Positions 1 to 7,369 of a stretch of 31,468 nucleotides of DNA are shown here, piece after piece. The stretch's first letter is position 1. Each line of letters begins with the position of its first letter. The stretch is from CAYVWB01 sp964455395. GTDB taxonomy: Bacteria > Desulfobacterota > Desulfovibrionia > Desulfovibrionales > Desulfovibrionaceae. Position numbers and translations under genes: made by a program. Location of the stretch: NCBI GenBank assembly GCA_964455395.1, contig CAYVWB010000053.1, positions 1 to 31,468 of the forward strand, in the 5' to 3' direction. The notes under the pieces are model-generated. The model did not search any database. It was not told the DNA's origin and saw only the letters and a program-made list of their open reading frames with translations.

Positions 1-598
1 CGGGGAAGGCGTCCTCGAAGTGAGCGGCGGCGTTGGCTTCCGCGGTGACGCGGATGGCGGTAGGGGGCGGCGCGCCCACATGAGCGGCCACCGCCGCAGC
101 GAACTCATGGAGAAGGGACTCTCGGGCGGGGTCCAGCGGTTCGGTGCGGGGGTGGGGGCGGCGCGGCGTGAAGAGCGGCCTGCTCATGAACAGGAGTGCG
201 ACTGCCGTCACAAGCAGCGGCGCGACGTAGAACGCCAGGGTGGCGAGGAGGCCGCGACTCCAGTAGAGCGGCGCCGCTGCGGCGTGGAGGACGAGAAACC
301 AGGCGATGGCGCCCAGCAATGCGACGTAGAACGTCAGCAGCGCCGCGAGGGCAGCGGCCGTGAGCGCGAGGGCGAAGCGGTAGCGCCAGGAGGGTCGGCT
401 GGGGGGCAAGGGTGCGGCGAACCCGCCGAGGATGGCGCGGCGGAGCGCTTCCGGGGGACAGGGGGCTGCTTCGGGGGAGGAAAGGGCCTCCCCGACGTCG
501 AGGGGCGCGTGGAGCGCGTGGTCGACAGCGTGTCGCTGGAGGTTGGATGCTTCGGGGGATCGCGCGGCGGCGTTGCGGGGGTCGAGGTGATCCGCCAT
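1..598 (-). CDS. M48-family membrane metallopeptidase, N-terminal part (runs off the window)
   Basis: An open frame on the minus strand begins at the ATG at 598 and runs without a stop to the window edge, giving about 199 residues. The first 70 or so are polar and carry several SPEA/PPEA-like stretches. Two hydrophobic segments follow, around residues 77-103 and 112-139. After them comes SRPLFTPRR and then LLHEFAAAVAAHVGAPPPTAI and NAAAHF. That last stretch resembles the part of large membrane-bound M48 peptidases where a soluble domain with a conserved N-A-x-A segment follows the membrane anchor. The catalytic HExxH would lie outside the window, so zinc protease activity is inferred from the family. 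No strong ribosome binding site precedes the ATG. It could be a different membrane protein with a similar anchor. Confidence 0.68.
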   Translation of the reverse strand, partial: MADHLDPRNAAARSPEASNLQRHAVDHALHAPLDVGEALSSPEAAPCPPEALRRAILGGFAAPLPPSRPSWRYRFALALTAAALAALLTFYVALLGAIAWFLVLHAAAAPLYWSRGLLATLAFYVAPLLVTAVALLFMSRPLFTPRRPHPRTEPLDPARESLLHEFAAAVAAHVGAPPPTAIRVTAEANAAAHFEDAFP

Positions 599-1297
599 GG
601 TGAGGCTCGCGTGGGGTGCGTCAGCTGGTCATGGTATGATCCGGCAGGGACATGGGATCACGGAATATGGGGACATGGGCTCATGTCATTGGAACGTGAG
701 AGTCGCGCGGGGGCCAGAGGCGTTGTCGGCGTCAGGGAGGGGCGCAACATCTCGCTGACGTGCTTCGAACACAAAGGAATTCACCCTGTATGAGCGTTCC
801 ACATCATGTGGTGGGGTGTCCTTGGCGTACGTGCGTTGCATGTGCAATGTCAGCGAGCTGACTGTATGTCTCTGCTCTTGTGGTCCATATGGACTGCAGA
901 AAGACTGCAACGCCGAGCGTCAGGAGAGTTGCCCATGCTCATCTGGGTGAATTCATGGGGGCGCTCACTCGCCCGGTATGGTGCTTGGAATTAACCTCAG
1001 CTACCCTCCGTTGTGATTTGCGCCAACCTGCTGAGGGAACGTCCTTCAGCATTGATTACAGAGTACGTATTCGCAGCGTGAGTGTAAAGAGGTTGCAACG
1101 GATTTTTTTGTCTGCAAAAAGCGTTGCATGGTGGGCGTTTATGTGCGAGGCTCGCAACAAATGCAGGATCCTTTCAAAAATTGCAGTAAATTCAGGCAAT
1201 TGTGCGTCATGTGTTTGTCAAAAAAAATTATACATGATTCCAGATGGATAGCTGCAGCAGACGGGCGGCGCGCTACGCGCCGTGTGTGGAGGCGACC
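599..1297. other. Long AT-richer intergenic region with several dyads
   Basis: About 700 bp separate the divergent M48 gene and the small gene at 1298. Base composition is clearly richer in A/T than in neighbouring genes, most strongly from about 1080 to 1250. Open frames here have no recognisable product and no good ribosome binding site. The region holds perfect or near-perfect dyads at 637-660 (TGATCC/GGATCA), 799-811 (CCACA-TCA-TGTGG), 836-847 (TTGCA-TG-TGCAA), 883-894 (GTCCATATGGAC) and 1094-1128. These look like operator or structured-RNA material, but I cannot assign a regulator. No tRNA-like or known riboswitch motif was seen. Confidence 0.6.
1094..1128. repeat. Two-step hairpin, TGCAACG/CGTTGCA enclosing TTTTTG/CAAAAA
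   Basis: The outer arms TGCAACG (1094-1100) and CGTTGCA (1122-1128) are perfect complements. Inside them TTTTTG and CAAAAA pair perfectly around a TCTG loop. The result is one long hairpin with a small asymmetric internal loop. It lies about 170 bp upstream of the start at 1298. It could be a structured leader, an attenuator or a protein-binding dyad; no poly-U tract follows, so it is not a standard terminator. Confidence 0.45.
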
Positions 1298-1567
1298 GTG
1301 AAGGACCGCTACGTCTTCGGTCTTTCCGAGCACGGCGTTTCCTACCTCGTGCGGCTGGTGGTGCCACGGTTTGCAGCACAAGTACGCGACGCTGCCGAGT
1401 CGCCGGACGTGGCCATGGAGCCGGGGTGTCGCTACGTCCTGCGGACGGGCGAGATGTTCTGCAATGTCAACTGGATGGATCCAGTGCCCGGGGAAGAGCT
1501 GCGTCAGAAGGTCATGGGCGAAGCCGAGGAGGCGTGGCTCTACTTCGCCTCCATGTACCGCCGGTAG
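1298..1567 (+). CDS. Small conserved-looking protein of unknown function (89 aa)
   Basis: The frame is open from 1244, but I place the start at the GTG at 1298. A perfect GGAGG (1288-1292) sits five bases upstream, while the ATG at 1244 has no ribosome binding site. The product is a soluble acidic/aromatic protein with YVFGLSEHGVSYLVRLVVP near the N-terminus and CRYVL, MFCNVNWMDP and EEAWLYFASMYRR towards the C-terminus. Two cysteines are present, with no membrane segment or known motif. The periodic hydrophobic pattern and ribosome binding site argue for a real gene. A perfect GC dyad (GGCGCG-CTA-CGCGCC, 1267-1281) lies just upstream. I do not recognise a function. Confidence 0.6.
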   Translation: MKDRYVFGLSEHGVSYLVRLVVPRFAAQVRDAAESPDVAMEPGCRYVLRTGEMFCNVNWMDPVPGEELRQKVMGEAEEAWLYFASMYRR

Positions 1568-1611
1568 GGCGCTTGCGGAGGGGGCATGGCGTGGGCTGTT
1601 CGCGGGCGCCG

Positions 1612-2016
1612 TCAATCGGCCGTGGTCATGAGGATGCGGGGGGTCATGGCCGCGGGGAGCGGTGGCCAGGGGGTGTGGGGCGCCGCCGGCAGGGTCTCCA
1701 TCCAGGCGCGGGCGGCGTGGGCGTCTTCCACGAGACGCGTCACGTCTACGCCGCAGCACGTTGGCGTGAAGGGGGCGGCGTAAGCCGCGCCTTTGCCCAG
1801 CAGGGAGAGCGCGCCGGCGCGGTTGCGCCGGCCATGGTGGTAGAACCCCCCGGCGATCATGATGATTCCCTGGTAGAAGCGGCGCACCTCGCCCGGTTCG
1901 TCCAGCCATTCCTGCTCCAGTACTTCGTGACATTCCCAGAAGGCGCCGCGGTTGAAGAGCTCGATGGCGCGGCGCAGCCGTGGGGGAGCCGGGCGCTGGC
2001 AGGGGGTCGGGGTCAC
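1612..2016 (-). CDS. DUF309 domain protein
   Basis: The product is 134 residues if translation starts at the GTG at 2016. That GTG overlaps the TGA stop of the upstream LUD gene (GTGA), a typical sign of translational coupling. Residues about 15-75 carry the DUF309 pattern, with AIELFNRGAFWECHEVLEQ and then a helical segment containing FYQGIIMIAGGFYHHGR. The conserved His/Glu in the WECHE stretch suggests a helical, possibly metal-binding fold, but no biochemical role is established for the family as far as I know. The C-terminal 40 residues look poorly conserved and Pro/Ala-rich. The frame extends upstream inside the LUD gene, but those codons are better explained as LUD shadow. Confidence 0.8.
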   Translation of the reverse strand: MTPTPCQRPAPPRLRRAIELFNRGAFWECHEVLEQEWLDEPGEVRRFYQGIIMIAGGFYHHGRRNRAGALSLLGKGAAYAAPFTPTCCGVDVTRLVEDAHAARAWMETLPAAPHTPWPPLPAAMTPRILMTTAD

Positions 2017-2675
2017 AAGCCGAGATCCGCGTTGACCAGCACCACCAGAATGCGCTCTTTGGGAAAGCATTTTTCGGTGATCGTCCAGGTGTTGCATATG
2101 CGCTTGGGGCTCGCGCAGTCCTCGCAATAGGCCGTCTTGACGCAGGGCGTGCCCATGTCCAGCCGCATGGCGTTGGTGGGGCCGGCGTAGTCTTTCACGC
2201 GCGCCATGGCCTCGCCCACGTCGTGGGTGATCTTGTTGCGGCCGCAGACCACGATGACGTGCTTGGGCCCGAAGGTCAGCGCCGCCACGCGGTTGCCTAT
2301 CATGTCCAGGTTCACCAGCTTGCCTGTCAAGGTCACGGCGTTGGTCCCGGTGAGGTAGCAGTCCGCGAGGAGCGCTTTGCGGCGGATGTCGATTTTCGCT
2401 TCCCAGGAGAGGGCGGGGTCGGCGCCGTCGAGGATGGCGTAGTCGGTTTGGGCGCGGAGCGCGTCGAGGACGCCGGTCTCCACGAGACTCATGGAGCCGC
2501 CCCAGGAGAGCACGGCCGCGGCGTCCATGCCGAGGGCGGGGAGCTGTTCCTCCATGATGAAGCGGCGGGCGTCTTCCGGAGTTTCGAGGCGCGCAACCTT
2601 GAAATTGTTCTTGGCGAGTGCCTCGGCGCAGTCTTCCAGGCGTCTGTTCCAGTAATGGTCGAGTGGCTTGTCCAT
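2013..2675 (-). CDS. LUD-domain (lactate utilisation, DUF162) protein
   Basis: This is a 220-residue stand-alone LUD-domain protein. Translation should start at the ATG at 2675, which has GGAGG five bases upstream; codons upstream of it belong to the divergent control region. The N-terminal part has a helix-rich LEDCAEALAKNNFKVARL segment. The core contains LSWGGSMSLVETGVLDAL, LTGTNAVTLTGKLVNLDMIG and FGPKHVIVVCGRNKI, typical of the NagB/RpiA-like LUD fold. The C-terminus has a cysteine group, YCEDCASPKRIC, and ends in VVLVNADLGL. Stand-alone LUD proteins relate to LutC/YkgG of lactate oxidation, but here there are no lutA/lutB partners, so substrate and role are unproven. It is coupled to the downstream DUF309 gene. 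Confidence 0.88.
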   Translation of the reverse strand: MDKPLDHYWNRRLEDCAEALAKNNFKVARLETPEDARRFIMEEQLPALGMDAAAVLSWGGSMSLVETGVLDALRAQTDYAILDGADPALSWEAKIDIRRKALLADCYLTGTNAVTLTGKLVNLDMIGNRVAALTFGPKHVIVVCGRNKITHDVGEAMARVKDYAGPTNAMRLDMGTPCVKTAYCEDCASPKRICNTWTITEKCFPKERILVVLVNADLGL

Positions 2676-2701
2676 GGTCGCCTCCGTGCGGGATGACGCG
2701 T

Positions 2702-2723
2702 CAGGGGCGTGAGATTGCCCCTG
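2702..2723. promoter_or_regulatory. Perfect 7-bp dyad in the LUD / small-Cys-protein divergent control region
   Basis: CAGGGGC (2702-2708) and GCCCCTG (2717-2723) are perfect complements separated by eight bases. The dyad lies 27 bp upstream of the LUD start and about 100 bp upstream of the rightward gene at 2823. A weak sigma-70-like pair for the rightward gene overlaps it (TTGCCC at 2715-2720, 17-bp spacer, TACAAG at 2738-2743). It may be an operator or a leader hairpin of the LUD transcript. Confidence 0.35.
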
Positions 2724-2822
2724 TGCGTGGGGGGATGTACAAGAGGTGTGTTCTGACGACGACGCACGCCGCAGGGCAGAAGTGTCGTCGTTCACGCCAG
2801 ACACGTCAAGGAGGAGATCATC

Positions 2823-3065
2823 ATGATCCGAGTCGTCAGGCGATGCGGGGAACGCCCCTTCTGTTCCTGCGATGGCGAGGGCGGGGCGCGCTCTTCCGCC
2901 TCCGTGGTGGATTTCCGACCCATCCCGAAAGAGGAAATGGCTGCGCGGACGGACTGGCGTCCCTTGCGCTGCAAGCAGATCATGGTGCGGCAGCCGTTCT
3001 CCTGCGCGCAGGCCGACTCGCCGGAAGAACGCGCCGCGTGTGATACCGACACGGTCGGGGACTGA
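2823..3065 (+). CDS. Small cysteine-containing protein of unknown function (80 aa)
   Basis: An ATG at 2823 is preceded by an excellent AAGGAGG (2808-2814) at eight bases, which makes this short frame credible. The product begins MIRVVRRCGERPFCSCDG and later contains LRCKQIMVRQPFSC and RAACDT, giving six cysteines in 80 residues. They are not spaced as a classic zinc ribbon or ferredoxin, although a C-x-C pair (residues 14 and 16) is present. There is no signal peptide or membrane segment. The next gene (MarC family) starts two bases after its stop, so the two are probably co-transcribed and coupled. I do not recognise the family; metal binding is only a suggestion from the cysteines. Confidence 0.65.
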   Translation: MIRVVRRCGERPFCSCDGEGGARSSASVVDFRPIPKEEMAARTDWRPLRCKQIMVRQPFSCAQADSPEERAACDTDTVGD

Positions 3066-3067
3066 AC

Positions 3068-3712
3068 ATGGCGCCGACCTGGGAGCTGCTGGCCGCCGCG
3101 GCGGAGCTGGCCGCGCCGCTTTTTCTGTTGATGGACCCCGTGGGCAACGCGCCCACGGCCATGGCCTTGCTGCGGGACCTGCCGCCGCCCAGGCAGCAGC
3201 GCGTGCTGGCGCGGGAGCTGCTTTTCGCGCTGGGCATCGCCGTGCTCTTCGTGCTGTTGGGCGAGCATCTGCTGGGCTACCTGGGGTTGCAGCCCTCGTC
3301 GCTGCGCATCGCCGGCGGGATCATCCTCTTTCTCGTCTCGCTGAAGATGGTCTTTCCGGCGCCGTCCGGAGGGAGCCGGCACACCATCTCGGGGGAAGCG
3401 GAAGACGACGTGGATAGGGACCCCTTCATCGTGCCCATCGCCATGCCGCTCATCGCGGGGCCGGCGCTCTTGGCTGCGGTGATGCTCTACGCCAGCCAGT
3501 ACGAGACGCTGTGGCCGGTGCTGGGCGGGTTGGTGATGGCTTGGCTCGGCGCGGCGGCCATCCTGCTCAGCGCGCCGTTCCTCGCACGCAAACTGGGCAG
3601 ACGCGGCATGCGCGCGGCGGAGCGGCTCATGGGGCTCATCCTCATCCTGCTCGCCGTGCAGATGCTGGAAGACGGCGTCGCCATGTTCCTGCGTCAGCTC
3701 GGCGTGGTGTGA
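3068..3712 (+). CDS. MarC-family integral membrane protein
   Basis: The 214-residue product has about six hydrophobic segments and the MarC/UPF0056 pattern. Near the N-terminus APLFLLMDPVGNAPT is the family's characteristic D-P-x-G-N region, and FIVPIAMPLIAGPALL after the central loop is its second conserved repeat. MarC proteins sit in the inner membrane. The name comes from the E. coli multiple-antibiotic-resistance locus, but a direct role in resistance was not upheld, and transport substrates are unknown. A hydrophilic cytoplasmic-looking loop (about residues 97-118) separates the two halves. The ATG lies two bases after the stop of the small Cys protein, so the pair is likely one operon. 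Confidence 0.88.
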   Translation: MAPTWELLAAAAELAAPLFLLMDPVGNAPTAMALLRDLPPPRQQRVLARELLFALGIAVLFVLLGEHLLGYLGLQPSSLRIAGGIILFLVSLKMVFPAPSGGSRHTISGEAEDDVDRDPFIVPIAMPLIAGPALLAAVMLYASQYETLWPVLGGLVMAWLGAAAILLSAPFLARKLGRRGMRAAERLMGLILILLAVQMLEDGVAMFLRQLGVV

Positions 3713-3755
3713 ACGCCGGCGACTGGATCGATCACCACCAACACATGGAGCAACG

Positions 3756-4415
3756 ATGACGAATCACGACAACGACGCAGACCATTCCTGGGTCGCACAG
3801 GGCGCGCGCGACAGCGAGGGCGTCTGTTCCTATTATGACGAATGGGCCGCCCGCTACGACGCGGACCTCGCGGACTGGGGCTACGACGCCCCCACCGCCG
3901 CCGCCGCGATGCTGAAAGAACACGTGGCGCCCCACATGTTGGACAAAGGCCGCGTCCTGGATCTGGGCTGCGGCACGGGCCTGACCGGCAAAGCCCTGCG
4001 ATGCGCCGGCTTCCTTCAGGTGGACGGCGTGGACATCTCCGCGGAGTCCCTGGCCCTGGCCGAGGCCGCCGGCGTTTACGACACGCTCCACCGCGCGGAT
4101 CTGCAGACGCTGCCCCTGCCCCTGCCCATGGACGCCTACGACGCGTTGGTCTGCGTGGGCGTGTTGACCTATATCGAAGACCTCCCGGCTATCCTGCGCG
4201 AATTCGTCCGGCTGCTGAAACCTGGCGGCGTCGCCTGCTTCACCCAGCGCAGCGACCACTTCGAGACGCGCGACTTCGACGCCATGCTGGCCGCCATGGA
4301 GCGCGACGGCCTCTGGCGGCGCCGCTTCGTCTCGGAGCCGCGGCCGTACCTGCCCGGCAACCCGGACTTCGCCGAGGCGACCGGGGTGATCTACTGCGTC
4401 TTCGAGCGCTCGTGA
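3756..4415 (+). CDS. Class I SAM-dependent methyltransferase
   Basis: The 219-residue protein has the class I methyltransferase motifs in order. YYDEWAARYDADLADWGY is the usual entry helix. RVLDLGCGTGLTGKAL (about residues 66-81) is motif I, the SAM-binding glycine loop, and VDGVDIS is motif II with its acidic residue. ALVCVGVLTYIEDL and LLKPGG are motifs near the active site and after it. The substrate cannot be told from sequence; the closest look is to UbiE/TPR-type small-molecule or protein methyltransferases. A GGAGC lies just before the ATG. It follows marC by about 40 bp on the same strand and converges on glpX, with a hairpin between. Confidence 0.85.
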   Translation: MTNHDNDADHSWVAQGARDSEGVCSYYDEWAARYDADLADWGYDAPTAAAAMLKEHVAPHMLDKGRVLDLGCGTGLTGKALRCAGFLQVDGVDISAESLALAEAAGVYDTLHRADLQTLPLPLPMDAYDALVCVGVLTYIEDLPAILREFVRLLKPGGVACFTQRSDHFETRDFDAMLAAMERDGLWRRRFVSEPRPYLPGNPDFAEATGVIYCVFERS

Positions 4416-4453
4416 GGAAGGGGGTTGGCGCCGGCGTCGTAGTGCGAAGAGAA

Positions 4454-4481
4454 ACGCCCGGGGCGAGGGGGCCACGGGCGT
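4454..4481. terminator. Probable bidirectional Rho-independent terminator between the methyltransferase gene and glpX
   Basis: ACGCCCG (4454-4460) and CGGGCGT (4475-4481) form a perfect 7-bp stem with a 14-base loop. On the minus strand the stem is followed directly by TTTCTCTTCG, a U-rich tail suitable for ending the glpX transcript. On the plus strand a shorter TTTTC follows after a few bases. It lies in the 98-bp gap between two convergent genes. Confidence 0.6.
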
Positions 4482-4513
4482 CGGATTTTCGGAAAACGGG
4501 GGGGTGAGGGCGC

Positions 4514-5497
4514 TCAGTCGTAGGGGACTGCGGAGATGCGCATGAGCTTGTCCCAATTGTGGTGGGATTCGATGTAGCGCACGGTCCCCGTCTTGCCGCG
4601 GATGACGAGCGACTGCGTGGCCGCGCCGGCGCCGGTGAAGCGCACGCCTTTGAAGAACGTCCCGGAGGAGATGCCCGTGGCGGCGAAGAAGACGTTCTCG
4701 TTCGTGACCAGGGATTCTTCCGTGTAGATCGCGTCCAAGTCCACGCCGTGGTCGCGCACGGCGTTCTTTTCGCTTTCGGACTGCGGCGCCAGCCGGCAGA
4801 GCATGCGTCCGCCCATGCCACGGATGGCGCAGGCGGAGAGCACGCCTTCGGGGGCGCCGCCCACGCCCAGCAAGGCGTCCACTTCGCTGTGGCTGTCCAC
4901 GGCCATGAGGGCGCCCATCACGTCGCCGTCCGTGTGCAGCTGGATGCGCGCGCCGGCTTCGCGGATTTTCTTGATGAGTTCGCCGTGGCGGGGTTTGTCC
5001 AGCACGAAGACGGTGAGGTCGTCGATGTCCTTGTCGAGGGCTTTGGCGATGCGCGTGAGGTTCTCGCGCACGGGGGCGTCCAGCTCCACCACGTCGGCTG
5101 CTGCAGCAGGCACGACGAGTTTGCGCATGTAGTAGCTGGGGCCCAGGTCCCGCATGGCGCCAGCCGGGGCCAGACCCACCACGCTGATGGCGTTGGGTCG
5201 GCCGTAAGCCAGCAGCTTGGTGCCTTCCACGGGGTCCACGGCCACGTCCACCGCGGGGCCTTGGCCGGAGCCGATGCTCTCCCCGTTGTAGAGCATGGGG
5301 GCTTCGTCTTTCTCGCCCTCGCCGATAATGATCGTGCCTTGGATGTCCAGTGTGTCGAAGGAGAGCCGCATGGCGTCCACGGCGGCCTGGTCGCCGGCGT
5401 TCTTGTCGCCGCGGCCGAGCCACCGCGCCGAGGCCAAGGCGGCGGCTTCCGTGACGCGGACGAGGTCGAGGGCGAGGTTCTTTTCCGGTTGTGGCAT
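4514..5497 (-). CDS. glpX: Class II fructose-1,6-bisphosphatase (GlpX type)
   Basis: The 327-residue product matches GlpX along its whole length. IIIGEGEKDEAPML (about residues 56-69) and VDVAVDPVEGTKLLAYG (about 83-99) hold the acidic metal-binding residues of the lithium-sensitive phosphatase fold. LHTDGDVMGAL and GVGGAPEGVLSACAIRGMGG follow as further family signatures. The enzyme hydrolyses fructose-1,6-bisphosphate to fructose-6-phosphate in the cytoplasm for gluconeogenesis; some relatives also use sedoheptulose-1,7-bisphosphate. The start at 5497 has a GGAG-like site upstream. It is the last gene of the minus-strand operon, 37 bp after rpiB, which suits a joint role in hexose and pentose phosphate supply. 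Confidence 0.95.
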   Translation of the reverse strand: MPQPEKNLALDLVRVTEAAALASARWLGRGDKNAGDQAAVDAMRLSFDTLDIQGTIIIGEGEKDEAPMLYNGESIGSGQGPAVDVAVDPVEGTKLLAYGRPNAISVVGLAPAGAMRDLGPSYYMRKLVVPAAAADVVELDAPVRENLTRIAKALDKDIDDLTVFVLDKPRHGELIKKIREAGARIQLHTDGDVMGALMAVDSHSEVDALLGVGGAPEGVLSACAIRGMGGRMLCRLAPQSESEKNAVRDHGVDLDAIYTEESLVTNENVFFAATGISSGTFFKGVRFTGAGAATQSLVIRGKTGTVRYIESHHNWDKLMRISAVPYD

Positions 5498-5534
5498 GGG
5501 GTGAGTCTCCGGGGCTGGATGAAGGAGCGGGGCT

Positions 5535-6008
5535 TCAGGCGGCGGGGTCGCTTTTGGCGAGCTTGTCGATGAGCTCCAGCCGGCGTTGGTGGCGGCCCCC
5601 TTCGAAAGGCGCGGCGAGGAAAGCCATGGTGACGGAGACAGCCAGACCCGGGCCGAGCACCCGTTCGCCCAGACAGAGGATGTTGGCGTCGTTGTGGTTG
5701 CGGGCCATGCGTGCGTGGTATTCGTTCACGCACACGGCGGCGCGCACGCCGGGGAAGCGGTTGGCGGTCATGGCCATGCCTTGTCCGGTGCCGCAGATGA
5801 GCACGCCCAGCGCGTCCGGATCCGCCATGACGGCGTTGCTCACGGCGGCGGCGAACTCCGGGTAGTCGCAGCTGTTCTCGGCGTGGGTTCCCAGGTCCTT
5901 GCATTCGATGTCCACAGGGGCGAGTTGTTCGAGGATGTACTCCTTGAGCGCATAGCCGGCGTGGTCCGACCCGAGAAAAAGGACTTTGGCGACGGGGATG
6001 ATGGACAT
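5535..6008 (-). CDS. rpiB: Ribose-5-phosphate isomerase B
   Basis: The 157-residue protein carries the RpiB/LacAB signatures: LGSDHAGYALKEYI near the N-terminus, then DYPEFA, and VLICGTGQGMAMTANRFPG containing Cys72, equivalent to the catalytic cysteine of E. coli RpiB. NHNDANILCLGERVLG closes the core. It interconverts ribose-5-phosphate and ribulose-5-phosphate in the pentose phosphate pathway. AAGGAGA precedes the ATG at good spacing. It lies between the 97-residue unknown gene and glpX, all on one strand with short gaps. Confidence 0.95.
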   Translation of the reverse strand: MSIIPVAKVLFLGSDHAGYALKEYILEQLAPVDIECKDLGTHAENSCDYPEFAAAVSNAVMADPDALGVLICGTGQGMAMTANRFPGVRAAVCVNEYHARMARNHNDANILCLGERVLGPGLAVSVTMAFLAAPFEGGRHQRRLELIDKLAKSDPAA

Positions 6009-6059
6009 GGCGTCTCCTTGGCTGACGGTGGCGCGGAAGGCGCCGCAAGGGGCAAGCCC

Positions 6060-6353
6060 TTACGCGGCGCGTTCTTCCTTAAGCCGCGCAGCTTCGGAGC
6101 GCAAGGCCTTGATGATGATGGCGGAAAGTTTGGCGTTGCGGCTGACGGTGAGCCGGCGTTGGCTGGGATCCGGCGGAGCAGCATGGCGAGCAGCCGCCTG
6201 CGCGATGAAAGGCGCCACCTCCAGGCCGAGGATCTGCGCTTCGGCCTTCTCCAGTTGCTCCAGACGCGCCAGCCGTCTGCGTGTGGCGAGGGAGGCGGCG
6301 AAGCGTTTCACGAAACCGGGCACAAGCCAAGAGACTGCAGCGATGGGGGACAT
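6060..6353 (-). CDS. Small basic helical protein of unknown function (97 aa)
   Basis: The frame opens at 6392, where an ATG overlaps the stop of the upstream lipoprotein gene. The ATG at 6353 has a perfect GGAGG six bases upstream and is the better start. The product begins MSPIAAVSWLVPGFVKRFAA and continues with a helical stretch, RRRLARLEQLEKAEAQILGL. It ends with AKLSAIIIKALRSEAARLKE. It has no cysteines, no clear membrane segment (the N-terminal hydrophobic part is short) and no motif I know. Its position between a lipoprotein gene and rpiB suggests co-transcription but gives no function. Confidence 0.6.
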   Translation of the reverse strand: MSPIAAVSWLVPGFVKRFAASLATRRRLARLEQLEKAEAQILGLEVAPFIAQAAARHAAPPDPSQRRLTVSRNAKLSAIIIKALRSEAARLKEERAA

Positions 6354-6388
6354 GTGACGCCTCCGGACATGGTGGGAGTGGGTGACGG

Positions 6389-7369
6389 TCATTCCTCTTC
6401 AGGCCGCGCGTAGAACGTGCCCGGGGGCAGCTCCAGCGTCAAGGCGTCTTCGTTCCAGGGGGTCTCGCGGATCGTGATTTCCTTGACGGTGAGGATGGCG
6501 CGTTCCCCGCCTTCGGCGCGGCCGGCGGCGTCCGGACGACGCATGCGGATGCGGCCGGGGGTGAGGCCGTGGGGCGTCGCCTCCAGATCGGAGAAAGCGA
6601 GGGTCCAGCCGGGGGCGCCGCCCAGGGGGGGGCTTTCGTAGCTTGCGGGCATGGCGTCCGCGTCCAGGGTAAGGCGGTAGGTTCCCCCGGGGCCTTCGAA
6701 GCGGTAGACGATGTCGCCGGCGTAGGGTTCGTCTGCGGAGAGGTCGACGGCGGCTGTGGCGTCTGCAGGCGCTGCAGCTTTGTACGCCGGGGGGACGAAG
6801 GGGTCCCAGCGGCCGATGATGAGGGAGGCCAGGTCGGGCAGGCCGTAGGGCAGTTCGAACCCGAAAAACGCCATGCCGCGCTTGCTGTCTTCGAAGAGGT
6901 AAGCGGTCTCGTGTTCCGGGACGTAAGCCAGGAAGCCTTGACTGTCCTCCCGCCAGAGGGCGAGCAGCGCGCCCACGCCGGCTTTCACGTCCATGCGCAG
7001 GGGCAGGGTGTCCTTGCCGTAGAGTTCCATGACCACGCGATGTTTCGCTTCCGGGGATGCGTAGTTGAGCGAGGCCCGCGCCGAAAAATGCAAGGGTTCC
7101 ATGGCTGGTTGCGGCGGCGGCCAGACGGTCAGTTCGCCGGAGGGTTCCGCGGCGGCGGCCATGGCGTAGAAGCGTCGCCAACGTTCCTGCGCCATGCGGA
7201 AGAAGGCGTCCTGGTCCCTGGCGCCGGTTTCGACGACAGGCAGGGGGCCGTGAGCTTCGGGCGCAACGCGTGGCGCGCAGCCTGTGGTCAATCCCGCCAG
7301 CAGCAGCGCAGCGAGGAGCATCCGACAGGCGAGCGCGGTCCGATCGGGAAGGGGGCGGCTATGGGGCAT
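6389..7369 (-). CDS. Outer-membrane-type lipoprotein of unknown function
   Basis: Starting at the ATG at 7369 the product has 326 residues. Residues about 11-31 form a signal peptide with a lipobox ending LTTGC, so Cys31 would be lipidated; the next residue (Ala) is not a classical inner-membrane retention signal. The mature part is mostly beta-like (for example LHFSARASLNYASPEAKHRV, FGFELPYGLPDLASLIIGRW and IVYRFEGPGGTYRLTL). This pattern recalls the LolB/DUF4292 type of lipoprotein, but I cannot confirm membership. The start lies 11 bases inside the preceding TPR gene, so translation is coupled. Codons upstream of 7369 in this frame are shadow of that TPR gene. Confidence 0.8.
   Translation of the reverse strand: MPHSRPLPDRTALACRMLLAALLLAGLTTGCAPRVAPEAHGPLPVVETGARDQDAFFRMAQERWRRFYAMAAAAEPSGELTVWPPPQPAMEPLHFSARASLNYASPEAKHRVVMELYGKDTLPLRMDVKAGVGALLALWREDSQGFLAYVPEHETAYLFEDSKRGMAFFGFELPYGLPDLASLIIGRWDPFVPPAYKAAAPADATAAVDLSADEPYAGDIVYRFEGPGGTYRLTLDADAMPASYESPPLGGAPGWTLAFSDLEATPHGLTPGRIRMRRPDAAGRAEGGERAILTVKEITIRETPWNEDALTLELPPGTFYARPEEE

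Noticed and set aside
20..793. A 257-codon plus-strand frame at the window start
   Set aside because: It is opposite the M48 membrane anchor, which reads as a proper protein on the minus strand; the plus-strand product is Gly/Arg/Glu-rich shadow.
880..1251. A 123-codon plus-strand frame in the AT-rich intergenic region
   Set aside because: It has a GTG start without a ribosome binding site, no periodic hydrophobic pattern and no known motif; its end overlaps the dyad-rich segment.
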